From Mucidula mucida (lineage: Eukaryota > Basidiomycota > Agaricomycetes > Agaricales > Physalacriaceae): a DNA stretch of 11,635 bases. Made by a program: the position numbers and the translations under genes. The notes below the pieces were generated by a model. That model was not told the DNA's origin, ran no database searches, and saw nothing but the letters and a program-made list of their open reading frames with translations. Shown here in pieces: positions 1 through 8,273 of this stretch. Position 1 is the first letter of the stretch. Every line of letters starts with the position of its first letter. Where the stretch lies: positions 1 through 11,635 of the forward strand of contig JADNYV010000974.1 in assembly GCA_015501055.1 (NCBI GenBank). Direction: 5' to 3'.

Positions 1-707
1 TGCGAGCGGTTGGATGGGACTGGAGTGAAGCTGATAAAGGGGGAGTCCAAGGAAAGAGTGAATGATGCTGCTTTTGCCAAGCGGAAAGAGACAGACGTGC
101 CAGTCGATGAGGTCTTTTTCCATCGATTTTTCTCCAGGAAAAATGAGAGCATGTGAAGAAGGGTGGCGACGCGGGGGATAGCGACGAGGAAGCGGATGAC
201 GATTCGGATGAGGAAGAGATGGATCTTACGGGTGATGAAGCACAACCGAGCAAAGCTCAGGACGACGAGGGATGTGAGTTCGGATGACGAGGAGGAGGAT
301 GAGATTTGGAAGGCGATGAAGGCTACAATGCCTAATACAGGGGATCACGACGACGCTTTGGACGATAGCGATGCGCCATCTGACCCCGACGATGACATGC
401 CGTCGACCTAGATGATGATGATGATGGAAGGACTCTCTCTGGCTGAGGATTCTGGCGACGACGATCTCGTGCCCATGGACGGTCTCGTCGAGTTTGATGG
501 ATCTGAATCTGATTCAGAAGATCTAGCCGATGCCGAGGAGCAGGAAGAGGAGTGGGGTGGCATAGGTGGAGGCGCGAAACGCAAGCGAGCAGAAGATGAC
601 GAGAAGGATACGACGAAGAGGAAAAAGGTGAAAAAGTCGCTGCCGACTTCGCGAGCTATGAGGACTATGCGAAGATGATTGAGGATGGTCCGGAAGATGA
701 TATATAG
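1..707 (+). pseudogene. MAK21: 3' end of a CBF/Mak21 (Noc1, CEBPZ) ribosome-biogenesis gene, disrupted
   Basis: The gene enters from the left edge in frame 1 (from base 1). Its residues include DVPVDEVFFHRFFSRKNE, the segment typical of the end of the conserved CBF/Mak21 domain, followed by a long acidic Asp/Glu/Ser tail, a KRKR..TKRKKVKK basic stretch and a C-terminus ASYEDYAKMIEDGPEDDI, all typical of fungal Noc1. Noc1/Mak21 is a nucleolar protein that acts with Noc2 in pre-60S ribosome assembly. The homologous reading moves between frames: frame 1 to frame 3 near 151-156 (in-frame TGA at 154-156), back to frame 1 near 269-271, an in-frame TAG at 409-411, then frame 1 to frame 3 at about 648-651, ending at TAG 705-707. 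No GT..AG intron of plausible size bridges these points. Seen: the frames and motifs. Known: the family role. Inferred: this is a dead or erroneous copy of an essential gene, so an intact copy should exist elsewhere. The family call is strong; true decay versus assembly indels is open. Confidence 0.82.
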
Positions 708-1434
708 ACTAGCGAGAAGGATACATATTATTGATTCTATTGCAGTTCATACTCTACTTGACGGGATGGTCTTGAATCTTGACTTAATTTTCCTACTTTG
801 AATGAACTGTATCAATCTATTAATCTTCAACGGAAGGTTTGATGGAGTCTTAAAACCTTTCTTTAGTGGGCGCACACCCAACGCGTGGGATCATTCGTCG
901 CCCCTATTTTGTCGATCAGAAACACGAGCCATTTTTAATCCTTTCATCTCCCGCACATCCAATGCAATAACCTGTAGATGCGTCTTTGCTCTTCAGGATC
1001 TCCAAATCGGAGCATTGCTCAAGATATACCTCCAAGTCGGAAGACCAAAGACCGAAACTCCGGTTAGACTTGCTGGGGAGGACACGTTTGGCGAAGAGCT
1101 TGCAATACACCGGAGAGCGTGTCAAGGACGTAGGGCAGCGCCCAGGTGGCAGCTAAATAACAACAGATCTTGGAAATTGCATCCGCTACGCCGTATTGTT
1201 TCTCACAAACCGGCGACTGGCCAAATGGTTTCCCCCCCTTCCCCACCTACCATTGTCCCACACTGGCACAGACTCATCTCTCGGACCTATCCACATCACT
1301 CTCGCCAACATCGTCCTGTTTGGCTGACCTTCAAGGTCAGGCGTTGTTCAAGAAATGGCAATGGTCCAACGCTCATTGTGGACTATGCGCGCCCAATTGT
1401 AATTTGCAGTGAGGCCAGCAGTTACCTTGTATGA
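708..1434. other. Intergenic stretch, no supported gene
   Basis: AT-rich 3' flank just after the Mak21 tail, then mixed-composition DNA. A 210-codon open frame (802-1434, +) and two shorter minus-strand frames (916-1125, 1064-1246) lie here. Their translations are rich in Arg, His, Ser and Pro without recognisable domains or hydrophobic periodicity, and I treat them as chance frames. The only clear structure is the palindrome at 1324-1340. I see no RNA gene or transposon ends. Confidence 0.6.
1324..1340. repeat. 17-bp perfect palindrome with one-base centre
   Basis: CTGACCTT and AAGGTCAG are exact reverse complements separated by a single C. The site lies about 155 bp upstream of the TATA box of the first F-box gene. 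It could be a binding site for a dimeric regulator, but no factor can be assigned and a chance palindrome is possible. Confidence 0.5.
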
Positions 1435-1435
1435 G

Positions 1436-1501
1436 CATTGGCCAATGGACCGTAACAAAGGCTTTTTGTTTGCATCTTGGCTTCTTTAATTGTCTATAAA
1501 A
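1436..1501 (+). promoter_or_regulatory. CCAAT palindrome and TATA box of the first F-box gene
   Basis: CATTGGCCAATG at 1436-1447 is a perfect 12-bp palindrome that presents a CCAAT box on both strands. A good TATA box, TATAAAA, follows at 1495-1501, about 48 bp downstream. With normal spacing, transcription would begin near 1525-1535, leaving a leader of about 150 nt before the ATG at 1685. The promoter looks intact although the gene it serves is broken. Confidence 0.6.
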
Positions 1502-1619
1502 GCAGGATGCCACTATCGTGCGTGTTCAAGTTTCTGCCAACCTCGTATGTATGTCTTGTATGTTTCCAACATATTTCTGGCTGACCTGGAACTAGATCAG
1601 AACACAATCAACTACCACG

Positions 1620-1685
1620 ATGTATCCGACTCTTTCAGCATGCTTTGTGGATCACGGTCTGTTACTTCCATTATTCAAGAAATAA
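1620..1685 (+). promoter_or_regulatory. Upstream ORF of 21 codons ending in a TAATG overlap
   Basis: An ATG at 1620-1622 opens a 21-codon frame that stops at TAA 1683-1685. The last A of the stop is the first base of the ATG at 1685-1687, giving the pentamer TAATG. This resembles termination-reinitiation junctions known in fungal systems. If the F-box message starts near 1530 the uORF would be in its leader, but earlier ATGs also occur there, so any regulatory role is inference. Confidence 0.3.
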
Positions 1686-3410
1686 TGGTAAGAGCTCTCT
1701 GCTACAGTCATTATATTCTGACTTGTCAATTCCCAGATGGGACGCCAGCACGGATCGCGTTCCGATGCGCTCCAAGCCAGTCCCAATGCTCCTCCTACGG
1801 TCCCTGCTGCTTACAACACCTACTTTCCTCTAACGAAGTCCCATCCGACGCCGAAATCTCCCTTCTGCGCGGCGTTCATGCTTTGTACAACACGCGCCTC
1901 ATGCGTCTCGACGGCGAAATCGCTTCGCTGGTACCACCCTTGGATTCTATCAAGAGACGTGCACTTGCACAGTTGGAGGACAACCACGCTGTGTTGCAGA
2001 ATCGCTCGCGGCAGGTTCTAAGCGCACTTTCCACTATCCGAAGGTTTCCGCAGGAAATTCTCCAGGAAATCTTTCTCAATCTCATTCCCGACATTGGCTT
2101 TATGGTTCTTGATTTCACGCAAGGTGCTTGGGCTGCCAGTCGCGTCTGTCGCAGTTGGCGCTCCGCGTCACGACGCCCTCATCTTTGGACGAACTTTCGA
2201 ATCACGTCCGGTTGTACCGGCGGTGGAAGCTTTAGTCACCGCCGTCCGACTTTTATCAGGTATAAAAACCCTATTGCAATTCTCCAGACCGCCCTGCGTT
2301 ATAGTGGATCCTGCAAGCTGGACTGGCATGTTGAGATTCGGTTCGCTGACTGCATCGGAAATCGAAGACGCATCCATAGCTTGTTGGACGTGTTGATGTC
2401 CCACTCGGAACGCTGGGCATGTGTATCGTTGACCATCCTAGCGAACTAGGAAAGTATCTGGAACGCGTACGAGGGAAGGTGCCGGAGCTCAGGCGCCTGA
2501 CATTTGTAGGGTGTGACCCAGAATCCTCCTGGGAAGCCTGGGAACCAGACGACGCTCCCCTCATTCGTGCGTTTGCGATAGCCCCAAAGCTGAGGCAGTC
2601 TCAGTTGAAAACGCGCTTCTGCGCCTCACCTATTCACGCTTGACGTCCTTCACTGCAAGTTTCAGCCTGTATTTTCCTGATGTTATCCCTCCCCTCTTCG
2701 TCATCAAGCACTGCGTGCGTCTTCGCTATATGGAAGCCAATATTGTTGGACGCATAAACCATCACCATTTTGAAGTTGATACGACAAAACCTTCTGTCTC
2801 GAATACCTCCCTGAACACCTTACTATCAACGACCCCGCTCTGTTGGCCTATCTGTCGCTTCCCGCACTTTCATCCCTCGACATTGGAGACATAGGCCGCT
2901 TGTCATGTCTTTCTTTCATTACCTTTCCTCAACATATCACAGTGCTCTCTTACCAAACTCTATTTTCGCGATTCAGCTTTCTCTGGAGCGCCTCTCGCTG
3001 ATATCCTTAGCCTTGTCCCGTGCTTGACGGATCTGGGCATCGGGTTTCATACGGACTCGGACGCCATTGCTCGTCAACTCGGGCGCATTGATCTTGTACT
3101 TGCCGAATTGATAAAGAGCTTGTTGGTCGTCGATGGAAAGCGGCATCGACTTGTGCCAAAACTCAAGCGTTTTGATTTCATGTCGACGATCTATTGGGCG
3201 GACTGTCAATTTGTAGGCCCGGCACTAGTCAACATGCTGCATTCTCGGAAGAGAACTATGCGGCGGGCGTCGTTCCGGTGGGCGGCTCCTCGTGTGGTGC
3301 GGTTTCCGAAACTCAGTCATGCTTGTCTTGTTGCTTTGCATAGGATGGAGGAAAAGGGATTAGACATCACTATTTGTGCTTTGGATCATGTAGGAGGATC
3401 TGTACTCTAG
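1685..3410 (+). pseudogene. F-box protein gene, broken by multiple frameshifts
   Basis: The reading starts at ATG 1685 or at ATG 1737. A 49-nt intron (1688-1736: GTAAGA donor, CTGAC branch site at 1718-1722, CCCAG acceptor) would join ATG directly to the ATG at 1737. The N-terminal region has the basidiomycete F-box signature LLSSNEVPSDAEI and a probable helical or coiled-coil stretch. The F-box follows, starting at IRRFPQEILQEIFL (from about 2035) with SRVCRSWRSASRRPHLW (about 2138-2190), and then a Leu-rich C-terminal half. F-box proteins bind Skp1 and select substrates for SCF ubiquitin ligases. The homologous reading jumps from frame 3 to 2 near 1820 (avoided if the intron is retained), 2 to 1 near 2425-2445 (TAG 2447-2449 if not shifted), 1 to 3 near 2590, 3 to 2 near 2790 and 2 to 3 near 2945, ending at TAG 3408-3410. 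None of the later shifts has a plausible intron. Promoter, F-box and stop survive, so loss looks recent, or these are assembly indels. Confidence 0.75.
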
Positions 3411-3766
3411 AATTGCTGTATATGTGTTGTACCCTGTCACTTGTACTGTATGTAAATTGAATTTGCTGGACGGTGTGTAGGACTTCCCACTCACAAATCT
3501 GATGGAGTGAAGACACCAAATTACTCAGATTCAGTGGTGTTCATATCCATATCAATGTTGATGCTTCACAGAAGGATATTGATTTGAGATTCTTCATGAC
3601 CATGGTTAAAATACCGGCATTGGCTGTCTCCACACTACTGCATCTTACGACCATGACGTCTACGTAGGAATTGGATAGTCAGTTGAATATGTGACTCCTG
3701 AAGTCCTGGAGATAAGATTCTAATGATATAGCACTTGTACAGGTGTGCGAGAGAAATAAAAGGCGT
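3411..3766. other. Convergent 3' flanks, no gene
   Basis: This lies between the stop of the plus-strand F-box pseudogene and the stop of the minus-strand copy A. The left end is AT-rich with TGTA-type elements (TTGTACTGTATGTAAAT), as expected of a fungal polyadenylation region. From about 3715 onward it aligns with the 3' flank of gene B, so that part belongs to the duplicated block. No coding frame is convincing. Confidence 0.6.
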
Positions 3767-4404
3767 TTACTGCCTGTTAGGTTTGCCAATACGCTGCGCG
3801 AGGACATTCAAAACCTCCTGCATAGAATAGACGGCGTCCGTCGAACCGGAAAACTCAAAGGTCGACTCTGAGCTGGTGTTGAAATGACACGACTCGATAC
3901 CGCGCTCACGAAGATCTTGAATGATATCGCCGGCGGTAGGATTCTTTCCCTCCAATGCACCATCCAAGGCCCTGATCTCCTTCTCCGTGAATCCAAATGC
4001 CTCTTGTGCGTCATGCGTGAGGTCATGTGACCATTTCTCGAGACGGCCAAGATGAATGCCAGTGTACGCGTCGGTGACCATCTCGCTCGTCAGAGTAGTG
4101 CGAATACAATGGCCGCTCATATGCGGCATAACCAGCGCGGCCATGAACTCGCTGTCCATATAATGCATCCCCGCGGCTCGGTCTTCAGGTCGAGCGCGAA
4201 GAACGGGCGAGTCGTAGTTCTCTACGAGCAGAAGCGTTCGATGAGCAGGTGGTGCATACGTAGGAGAGCATGAGAATGTAGCAAGGTGTGACAAAGAATT
4301 CATACCGTAGCTACACCCAGCGTAAGCCCCGGTGTGGACTTTAGGAACCTGTCGATATCCAGACATCCATAGATGTGGTCGTACTTCAGCCACAGCCGTC
4401 TGCG
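3767..4404 (-). pseudogene. Copy A: 5'-truncated AAA-ATPase-like gene fragment with dead splice acceptor
   Basis: On the minus strand, an exon remnant at about 4404-4306 (LWLKYDHIYG...LTLGVAT, matching gene B) is followed by a 50-nt intron (4305-4256) and a final exon 4255-3767 ending in TAA. The final exon contains the Walker-B-like strand LLLVENYDSP, the FGFTEKEI motif of the PF09820-type AAA-ATPase-like domain, and VYSMQEVLNVL near the end. The donor GTATGA is intact, but the acceptor is TAT where gene B has TAG. Reading straight through the unspliced intron joins the two exons in different frames, because 50 is not a multiple of 3. Header, linker, P-loop exon and promoter are all missing. 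The last exon has no internal stop and only one in-frame two-codon gap, so inactivation came from truncation and splice-site loss, not frameshifts. It may be transcribed from outside, but a functional product is unlikely. Confidence 0.82.
4256..4305 (-). other. Intron remnant with mutated acceptor
   Basis: Minus-strand GTATGAATTC at the donor is shared with gene B's third intron. The 3' end reads CGTAT before GCACC, where gene B reads TGTAG before GCACC. One base change therefore removed the AG. No alternative AG close by restores the frame obviously. Confidence 0.75.
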
Positions 4405-5041
4405 CTTGTTAGTTTTCCTAAGAACTTTCCCCGCCGGGTCATCATTCGCGTGCATATGACAACTTCCAGATCAGGCGTCAAAGTCGAAACCTAGCTTCTG
4501 AAAGCGAAGTACAGAGGCGTCGTGCTAACGTCAATCGCAAGTCGGTAACATGATGTATACCTGAAACGCAGAGAGCTCAGTTTGGATGATTTAAAACAGT
4601 TAGGTGATGAATCGCGGTGAATGCGTGGAAGGAAAGGTGGTGGCGGCGGCGGTGACGATTTGGAACCTTCAGTGGCTTCAGGAACGATCAGCCATGCATG
4701 CCATGATCGCAAACTTTCTAACTTTGCAACGCGCGTCTTCCACGTCTTCTACTCACAACTCACACAGGATCATAAAGTCATATCCTCCTCGGCTCCTCTT
4801 CGTGTCGATAGAGTCAATTCATATCTAGTCCAGAATTCGGTGCCCTCTTTAACGCTTCCTCTCTCCTCCCATGATCATGAAACCCAATGACTGTACATGT
4901 CAACCCCTGAAGTCGAGGTACTTAATACTGTCAGTCGACTATCGTTCAAGAGTAACATGGCATCTTAACAAGGTACATCTTATCCCATTGCGCTTCATTC
5001 ACATACTGAGATCAACCTGAAGCACGCGATGGATCTCCCAA
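4405..5041. other. Intergenic stretch between copy A and the second F-box gene
   Basis: Homology to gene B stops abruptly near 4404, and the sequence beyond does not resemble gene B's P-loop exon. A GGTGGTGGCGGCGGCGGTGA short GGN run lies near 4640. Two overlapping plus-strand frames (4604-4828 and 4621-4890) and a minus-strand frame (4491-4712) look like chance ORFs, low in hydrophobic structure. The last 150 bp must hold the promoter and leader of the F-box gene at 5042. I see no convincing TATA box. Confidence 0.5.
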
Positions 5042-6373
5042 ATGCGAACGAACATCGAACCAAAGCTTCCGCAGGAGCTTCTAGACCATATCGTAGATGA
5101 CCTCTGGGATGACCGTCGAACACTCGTAACGCTTCTCCTCGTCGCTCATCGTTCGGAGAACGCTGCAGACGATGGATATATCACACTCTACATCTCACCA
5201 ACGACGATTGCTCTCACCCCTATGACCGACGCGTCCCATTAACGGCATTCTACAAACACGTCATGCGCTACCCTTTGTCTGGATGCCCCCGCGTTCATTT
5301 CCTCACTATCACCCTCGAAAGCCCCACCAACAATCGCCTGTCCGGACGAATTAAAGCTGTCCTGTTCTATGCATTTAACCTGCAGGAACTGTCCGTGCAT
5401 TTCGCGCAATGCAGTCCGGAATGGGCGCTCAATTATCCAAGGCTCTTCCGCACATTAGCGTCGCCCTCGGTCGTGACTCTAGAATTGACGTGTTTCGAGG
5501 ATTGGACAACGCTGACAGATTACAGCGGGGAACAAATTGCACAATTACTTGCACAATTTCCCCGGCTTCGATGCTTGAAGGCGGGTGGCACACTACGACC
5601 CATCCGATCAGATCCCACCAAGAGCCTGCCCCCCATTGAGGCTCTTCACATTTCTGCAGATTCTCTGTATTGTCTTCAGACACCACCGTTTGCCATGTGC
5701 GCGCTGCGCTACTTGGTTATCGATTACGGCGAACTCTTTACAAGTTCTGCGACTGGACTGCGCATGGCGCACAAGTCTTTCCTCTCCGCAATCCCAGAAT
5801 CCGTGCAGTGTCTATCGATCATCGTCGAGACGTCTTACTTGCACGGCTACACCGTAGATGAAGTCCTGCTTCAAACAGGTTAGTGCATTTACATCTTTCG
5901 GTTGACAGCAACTGAGTGCGCGTTTAAGTTATGGCGTCTTGTATCCTGCGGTTTCCTGATTTCCGGATGTTTAGGGTTCCCCATCTCATTATCGATATCC
6001 AAGGAGATTTGTACACGCGCTCTGGCAAGGCGCCTATTATAACGGACTGGTTCATCGATACGCTGCGCTCGGCCTTGCGCGCGGGCACTGCCGTCACATT
6101 AAAAAAGCTAACAATCATGGTCGATATCACTCGTAGTGCCACCGAGAGTGACTTGGGGATATGGCAGGAACTAAACATTGCGCTTTCAGACGCTCGTGTT
6201 CTTCGCTATCTCAGGCACCTGAAAATTGTTTGCGTTTTGTGCGTTCGCCACTTTGGGACCTTTCGTCCTGCGGGGAGAGATTCAGGTGGTTGGCAGAGAG
6301 AGGTCTCGAACGATGTTTTCTTTGGCAGGTCCTACTGTCCTCACAGTTGGAAGTATTTTTGTGTGATTACTGA
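5042..6373 (+). pseudogene. Second F-box protein gene, two frameshifts, one good intron
   Basis: ATG 5042 begins a short N-terminus followed directly by the F-box LPQELLDHIVDDLWDDRRTL (residues about 9-28). This is a different F-box subfamily from the gene at 1685, in which the F-box sits near the N-terminus. Near 5145-5152 the homologous reading moves from frame 2 to frame 1 (GERCRRWIYHTLHL follows) and then stays open to 5878. The region is Leu-rich with repeat-like strands (LQELSVHF, VVTLELTCF, IEALHISADSL), suggesting a degenerate LRR or RNI-like substrate-binding domain. A 50-nt intron at 5879-5928 (GTTAGT..TTAAG) splices exactly in phase into frame 3. A second shift, frame 3 to 2, occurs near 6225, after which the frame ends at TGA 6371-6373; without the shift it ends at 6413. 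The expected role is SCF ubiquitin-ligase substrate choice. Two isolated indels could be assembly errors, so this might be an intact gene. Confidence 0.7.
5879..5928 (+). other. 50-nt intron in the second F-box gene
   Basis: Donor GTTAGT, a TTGAC or CTGAG branch candidate near 5902-5915 and a TTTAAG acceptor. Without splicing, the donor itself supplies a TAG stop in frame 1. Splicing joins frame 1 to the long open frame that starts at 5929. Confidence 0.7.
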
Positions 6374-6473
6374 AGAAAGTACTGAAGGCCAAAGGAAGTG
6401 CAAAGCCGGATAAAAATGCAGGGCTGAATTCAGAGTAAAGTAAAATATCGAAAAATATTAAGCGTGAAGACTG

Positions 6474-7177
6474 GATTCTAGATGATAGCGTTTGTACAGG
6501 TGCGCGAAAGAAAAAAAGGTGTCTACTGCCTATTAGGTTTCCCTATACGCTGCGCGAGGACATCCAAGACCTCCTGCATAGAATAGACGGCGTCCGTGGA
6601 GCCGGAGAATTCAAAGGTCGACTCTGAGCTGGTGTTGAAATTATACGCCTCGATGCCGCGTTCATGTAGATCTTGAATGACATCGCCGGCGGCAGGATTC
6701 TTTCCCTCCAATGCACCATCCAGGGCCCTGATCTCCTTTTCCGTGAATCCAAACGCCTCTTGCAACGCCGCGTCATGCGTGAGATCGTGTGAGTATTCCT
6801 CGAGACGGTCAAGATGAATGCCAGTGTACGCGTCGGTGACCATCTCGCTCGTCAGAATAGTGCGAATAAAATGGCCGCTCATATGAGACATAACCACCAT
6901 GGCCATGAACTCGCTGTCCATATAACGCATCACCGCGGCTCGGTCTTCAGGTCGAGCGCGAAGAACGGGCGAGTCATAGTTTTCTATGAGAAGGAGGGTT
7001 CGGTGGGTGGGCGGTGCCTACATAAAGAAAGAGCATGAAAAAATAGCATCGAAGTGTGACAAGGAATTCATACCGTAGCTACACCAAGCGTAACGCCAGG
7101 TGTGGCCATTAAGAACCTGTCAATATCCTGGCATCCATAGATGTGGTCGTACTTCAGCCACAGCTGACGTATCTGCG
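6474..7177 (-). repeat. Duplicated block, copy B
   Basis: This is the counterpart of 3715-4404, in the same orientation, covering the 3' flank, last exon, third intron and about 100 bp of the third exon of gene B. Since B continues upstream with intact exons and A does not, B is the more complete source-like copy. Confidence 0.8.
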
Positions 7178-8140
7178 AATTAATATATTCGTGGAGGGAC
7201 TGCGCGATAGTTGATGCGTCTGCGGATATTGTGGAGAGATCCAGATGAAGCACAGGGTATGCCGGCGCAAAGTAGGGCTCCTCGTACACGGGGTATAACG
7301 CCTCTATCAATGTCGGCGATGAAAGGTCATCACAGACCTGCGACACCATGGATAAGAATGTCTTCATTCCAAATCCGCGTGGGCGACGGAGGATGAGTAT
7401 GCTTGATGGGTCGCACTGGTCAATAACCGAGACTCCGTGGGTCTTGTCCACTAGTAGCATGCCCGGCTGCGCGAGTAGTTGCTGGATGTCGGATACACGC
7501 GGTGACGGTAACACCTGTGTTCATTCATTGTGAGCGACTGTGATACAGGGAAGTGGGGATAACACACCTGTTCAGGTCCTAGTGACGACAGAAGGTGTTG
7601 TCCTATACGATGAATGTTTTCGAGTTTGAGTCTCTTCGTCGCAGACCCGACGCTTCGAATAGAGCCCTCAGATTCCGATTCCGAAGTGGCATCATCGCCA
7701 CCAAAGTATTTCCTCTTGGGAGACGCTAACTAGAATTGAGAGTGCAGATTCATTATATAGAGCGACGACCTACAGGTGTGGACAGATGCCTCGATATCAA
7801 AAGTCAAGTGGATGACATCCTCAGAATCGAGTGGCCATGTTGGAAATAACGACGAAATTGGCGCATCCAAGTCGACGCGTTTGGCATCCTGTGGGAGACC
7901 ATCGCATAAAACAGCGCTTCCTACATCTCCATCAAGTCGAATATGCGTCTTCCACGGCCTACACACTGTGTGGCTACATTGACAACACATGTCGTGGTCA
8001 TCTTGAAGGTCCTGTTGAAGGTCGCGCAAGGTGGGAGACGCCTTTGTTGTAAACCAAGATGCACGCTTCTTCGTACGGTAAAGATAGCGCAGAGGATGAG
8101 AGGCGAGGGCGCAAACAAAGTTGGGGATCGAGTTCGACAT
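6523..8140 (-). CDS. Gene B: Crinkler-like header + AAA-ATPase-like NTPase, no nuclease domain
   Basis: Four exons on the minus strand: 8140-7774, 7725-7568, 7514-7074 and 7017-6523 (stop TAG). The introns are 7773-7726 (GTAGGT..TTAG, 48 nt), 7567-7515 (GTGTGT..ACAG, 53 nt) and 7073-7018 (GTATGA..GTAG, 56 nt). Every junction keeps the frame, giving 486 residues. Residues 1-122 form a header with TLRDLQQDLQ, LDAPISSLFP and DVIHLTFDIEA, resembling the ubiquitin-like header of Crinkler/CR proteins. Residues 123-175 are a Ser/Glu-rich linker with PKRK and TKRLKLE, NLS-like. Residues 176-486 match the fungal AAA-ATPase-like domain: RRPRGFGMKTF (P-loop region, near 218-228), LLLIENYDSP (Walker B region, with ENYD at 334-337 where the family usually has DEYD), FGFTEKEI (411-418) and VYSMQEVLDVL (466-476). 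The PD-(D/E)XK nuclease usual after this domain is absent. The ATG at 8140 has a good context (ACCATG). An in-frame ATG at 8194 would add 18 hydrophobic residues. Biochemical activity is not established. Confidence 0.78.
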
Positions 8141-8273
8141 GGTGGTTTGGAATAGAATGACGGATAGAGCCAAACGAACAATGAGCTCGATCATTTCCCA
8201 CAGGTAACGTGACTCCGTATCTGATCAACCGCACAATCTCACCTGACTGCTGGACACGGCAAGCCAACGGCGC

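Larger units (their letters stand above)
3715..4404 (-). repeat. Duplicated block, copy A
   Basis: This block matches 6474-7177 on the same strand. The match starts in the 3' flank (GATTCTA, then TTGTACAGGTGxGCGA), covers the last exon and intron of the AAA-ATPase-like gene, and fades about 100 bp into the preceding exon near 4404. In the last exon I count by hand 19 substitutions and one two-residue gap over 164 residues relative to gene B. No terminal repeats or target-site duplications are evident, so the mechanism is unknown. Confidence 0.8.

Noticed and set aside
151..651. Programmed frameshifting or stop read-through in the Mak21 tail
   Set aside because: Several shifts in different directions plus a stop, without slippery heptamers or downstream structure, are better explained by decay or assembly indels.
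412..678. Separate small gene starting with five Met codons
   Set aside because: The acidic and lysine-rich protein continues the Mak21 tail in the same frame across a single TAG. The Met run is a GATGAT-type acidic repeat read after the stop, not a new start.
802..1434. 210-codon open frame on the plus strand
   Set aside because: The translation has no recognisable domain, is rich in Arg/His/Ser/Pro, and has no supporting start context or homology pattern. It is probably a chance open frame.
3490..3545. Imperfect inverted repeat TGAAGACACCA / TGGTGTTCA as a possible element end
   Set aside because: The arms are short and mismatched, there is no target-site duplication, and nothing mobile lies between them.
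4306..4393. Start of copy A at the Met near 4393
   Set aside because: That reading is out of frame with the true exon remnant, which matches gene B in another frame. The Met arises only by reading through the unspliced intron.
4491..4890. Overlapping open frames on both strands in the A to F-box gap
   Set aside because: They have low-complexity Pro/Gly runs from the GGN repeat, no family resemblance, and they overlap each other in different frames.
7730..7773. C-terminal residues of a stand-alone 154-residue protein ending at 7730
   Set aside because: The stop lies inside a 48-nt intron with GTAGGT and TTAG ends. Splicing joins the header exon in frame to the linker exon of gene B.
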